A DNA stretch of 64,000 nt from Streptomyces sp. NRRL F-2664 (GTDB lineage: Bacteria; Actinomycetota; Actinomycetes; Streptomycetales; Streptomycetaceae): positions 1 to 64,000 of the forward strand of contig NZ_JOFX01000036.1 of assembly GCF_000719345.1 (NCBI RefSeq), in the 5' to 3' direction. The stretch's first letter is position 1. Each line of letters starts with the position of its first letter. Shown one piece after another: positions 62,867 through 64,000 of the stretch. The translations under genes were made by a program, and so were the position numbers. The notes beneath the pieces were generated by a model, which worked only from the letters and a program-made list of their open reading frames with translations, had not been told where the DNA came from and searched no databases.

Positions 62867-64000
62867 ATGCTCGACGAGTCGCTCCTCGACGCCCCGGACG
62901 ATCTCGCCCGCGTCGACCGACGGGGGCTGCTCCGCGGCGCGGCCGAGGCCGGGGCCAGGGTCCGTACCGCCGCCCGGCACGCGAGCGAGGCGGGCATCGC
63001 CGCCCTGCGCCCCGACGGCCGCCCCCGCGCGGTCCTGATCGCCGGGCCCGGCTCCGCCGCCACCGGGGTCGCCGACCTGCTCGGCGCTCTCGCCGGCGCC
63101 TCCGCGCCGGTGATCCGGCTCGACCCCACGGGGGTCGCCCACGCCGCCGGGGCCCTGCGCTGGTCGCTGCCCGGCTGGGTCGGCCCCGTCGACCTGCTGC
63201 TCCTGGCCACCACCGACGGCACCGAGCCGGGGCTCGCCGTACTCGCCGAGCAGGCCTACCGGCGCGGCTGCACCGTCGTCGCCGTCGCCCCCGAACGCTC
63301 ACCGCTGAGCGAGGCCGTCGACGGCGCGCACGGACTCCTCGTACCGATGGCCAAGGCCCCGTACCAGGAGTTCGACGAGTCGGCCGCCGCGGGACCGGGC
63401 GCCCTGTGGGCACTGCTGACGCCCCTGCTGCTGCTCCTCGACAAGGTCGGCCTGATCACGGCGGCCCCCGACACCCTCCAACTCGTGGCCGACCGGCTCG
63501 ACCGGACGGCCGAACGCTGCGGGCCGGCCATCGCCACCTACTCCAACCCGGCCAAGACCCTCGCCGCGGAACTCGCGGACTCGCTGCCGCTCATCTGGAG
63601 CGAGGGCACCGGCGCCGGCCCCGCCGGCCGCCGCTTCGCCGCCACCCTCGCCGAGCTGGCCGGCCGCCCCGCGCTGGCCGCCGCGCTCCCCGAGGCCCTG
63701 CCCGCCCACGGCGTCCTGCTCGCCGGCGCCTTCGCGGCCGGCGCCGACCCCGACGACTTCTTCCGCGACCGGGTCGACGAGCCCCAGGCCCTGCGCGCCC
63801 GCGTCGTCCTGCTGCGCGACCGGCCCGCCGGCGGCCTCACCGCCGCCCCCGCCGCCCGCGAGCTCGCCCTCAGCCACGACACGGCCGTCAGCGAACTCGA
63901 ACCGGAGGAAGGCGCCGAGCTGGAACAGCTCGCCGAACTGCTCGCCGTCACGGATTTCGCCACCGCCTACCTGGCGCTGGCCTCCGGGGGACACAGCTGA
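62867..64000 (+). CDS. SIS-domain protein (phosphomannose isomerase-like, TobH type)
   Basis: A 377-residue protein that ends exactly at the window edge with its TGA. It has the double-SIS layout of bifunctional glucose/mannose-6-phosphate isomerase-like proteins: an N-terminal SIS with VLIAGPGSAATGVADLL and a second half from about 215 with SLPLIWSEGTG. The C-terminus is Ala/Glu rich. The usual catalytic residues cannot be confirmed by eye. GGAGG lies 5 nt before the ATG. Its position after manB suggests a mannose or sugar-phosphate role, as in mycobacteria. Confidence 0.85.
   Translation: MLDESLLDAPDDLARVDRRGLLRGAAEAGARVRTAARHASEAGIAALRPDGRPRAVLIAGPGSAATGVADLLGALAGASAPVIRLDPTGVAHAAGALRWSLPGWVGPVDLLLLATTDGTEPGLAVLAEQAYRRGCTVVAVAPERSPLSEAVDGAHGLLVPMAKAPYQEFDESAAAGPGALWALLTPLLLLLDKVGLITAAPDTLQLVADRLDRTAERCGPAIATYSNPAKTLAAELADSLPLIWSEGTGAGPAGRRFAATLAELAGRPALAAALPEALPAHGVLLAGAFAAGADPDDFFRDRVDEPQALRARVVLLRDRPAGGLTAAPAARELALSHDTAVSELEPEEGAELEQLAELLAVTDFATAYLALASGGHS

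Overview
The window is high-G+C actinobacterial DNA and is almost certainly from a Streptomyces chromosome. The coding frames end most codons in G or C, and GTG starts and 4-nt ATGA/GTGA overlaps are common. It carries the leucyl tRNA for UUA codons (bldA) and a WhiB protein with the typical 87-residue sequence. No rRNA, insertion sequence, CRISPR array or prophage is visible. The region reads as core chromosome, with one partial gene at the left edge (1-51, minus).

Layout. 1-6700: partial gene, FtsX/MacB-type ABC exporter pair, bldA tRNA, Bax-inhibitor-1 membrane protein, and small actinobacterial proteins. 6977-11736: thiolase with an abnormal C-terminus, SGNH hydrolase, cystathionine beta-synthase, small membrane protein. 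11878-19924: histidine utilisation locus (RpiR-type regulator, a divergent decarboxylase-like PLP enzyme, hutU, an M20 amidohydrolase, hutF, hutI). 20038-24189: four-gene surface-protein cluster with LPQTG and LAETG sorting signals and a DUF916-like protein. 24254-28826: POT peptide transporter, two-component system, GtrA protein. 29000-33065: purK, purE, a dipeptidase and a paralogue that has lost its metal ligands. 33204-48086: envelope polysaccharide region with UDP-glucose dehydrogenase, a sugar-1-phosphate nucleotidyltransferase, a glycosyltransferase and five LytR-CpsA-Psr proteins, interspersed with an acyl-CoA dehydrogenase and a thioesterase. 48209-53665: amidase of the peptidoglycan-recognition type, AlkA-like glycosylase, fbiA-fbiB (coenzyme F420), cysteine dioxygenase. 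53666-64000: whiB and a block (large GT2 membrane protein, DUF5719-type protein, metallopeptidase-like protein, DUF3499-type protein, manB, Trm112-like protein, SIS protein) that resembles the mycobacterial whiB2/manB neighbourhood.

How the genes work together. The hut genes convert urocanate towards glutamate through formylglutamate; an inverted repeat over the hutU promoter shares half-site sequence with the leader of the RpiR-family gene. ManB, the ManC-like enzyme, UDP-glucose dehydrogenase, the glycosyltransferases and the LCP proteins plausibly make nucleotide sugars, build surface glycans and attach them to peptidoglycan. bldA and whiB are classical developmental genes.

The most interesting observation is upstream of the cysteine dioxygenase gene. 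An apparently leaderless 28-residue reading frame ends in six consecutive Cys codons and a stop. The stop overlaps the ATG of a second short frame that ends just before the enzyme gene. This looks like a cysteine-sensing translational attenuator or coupling device.
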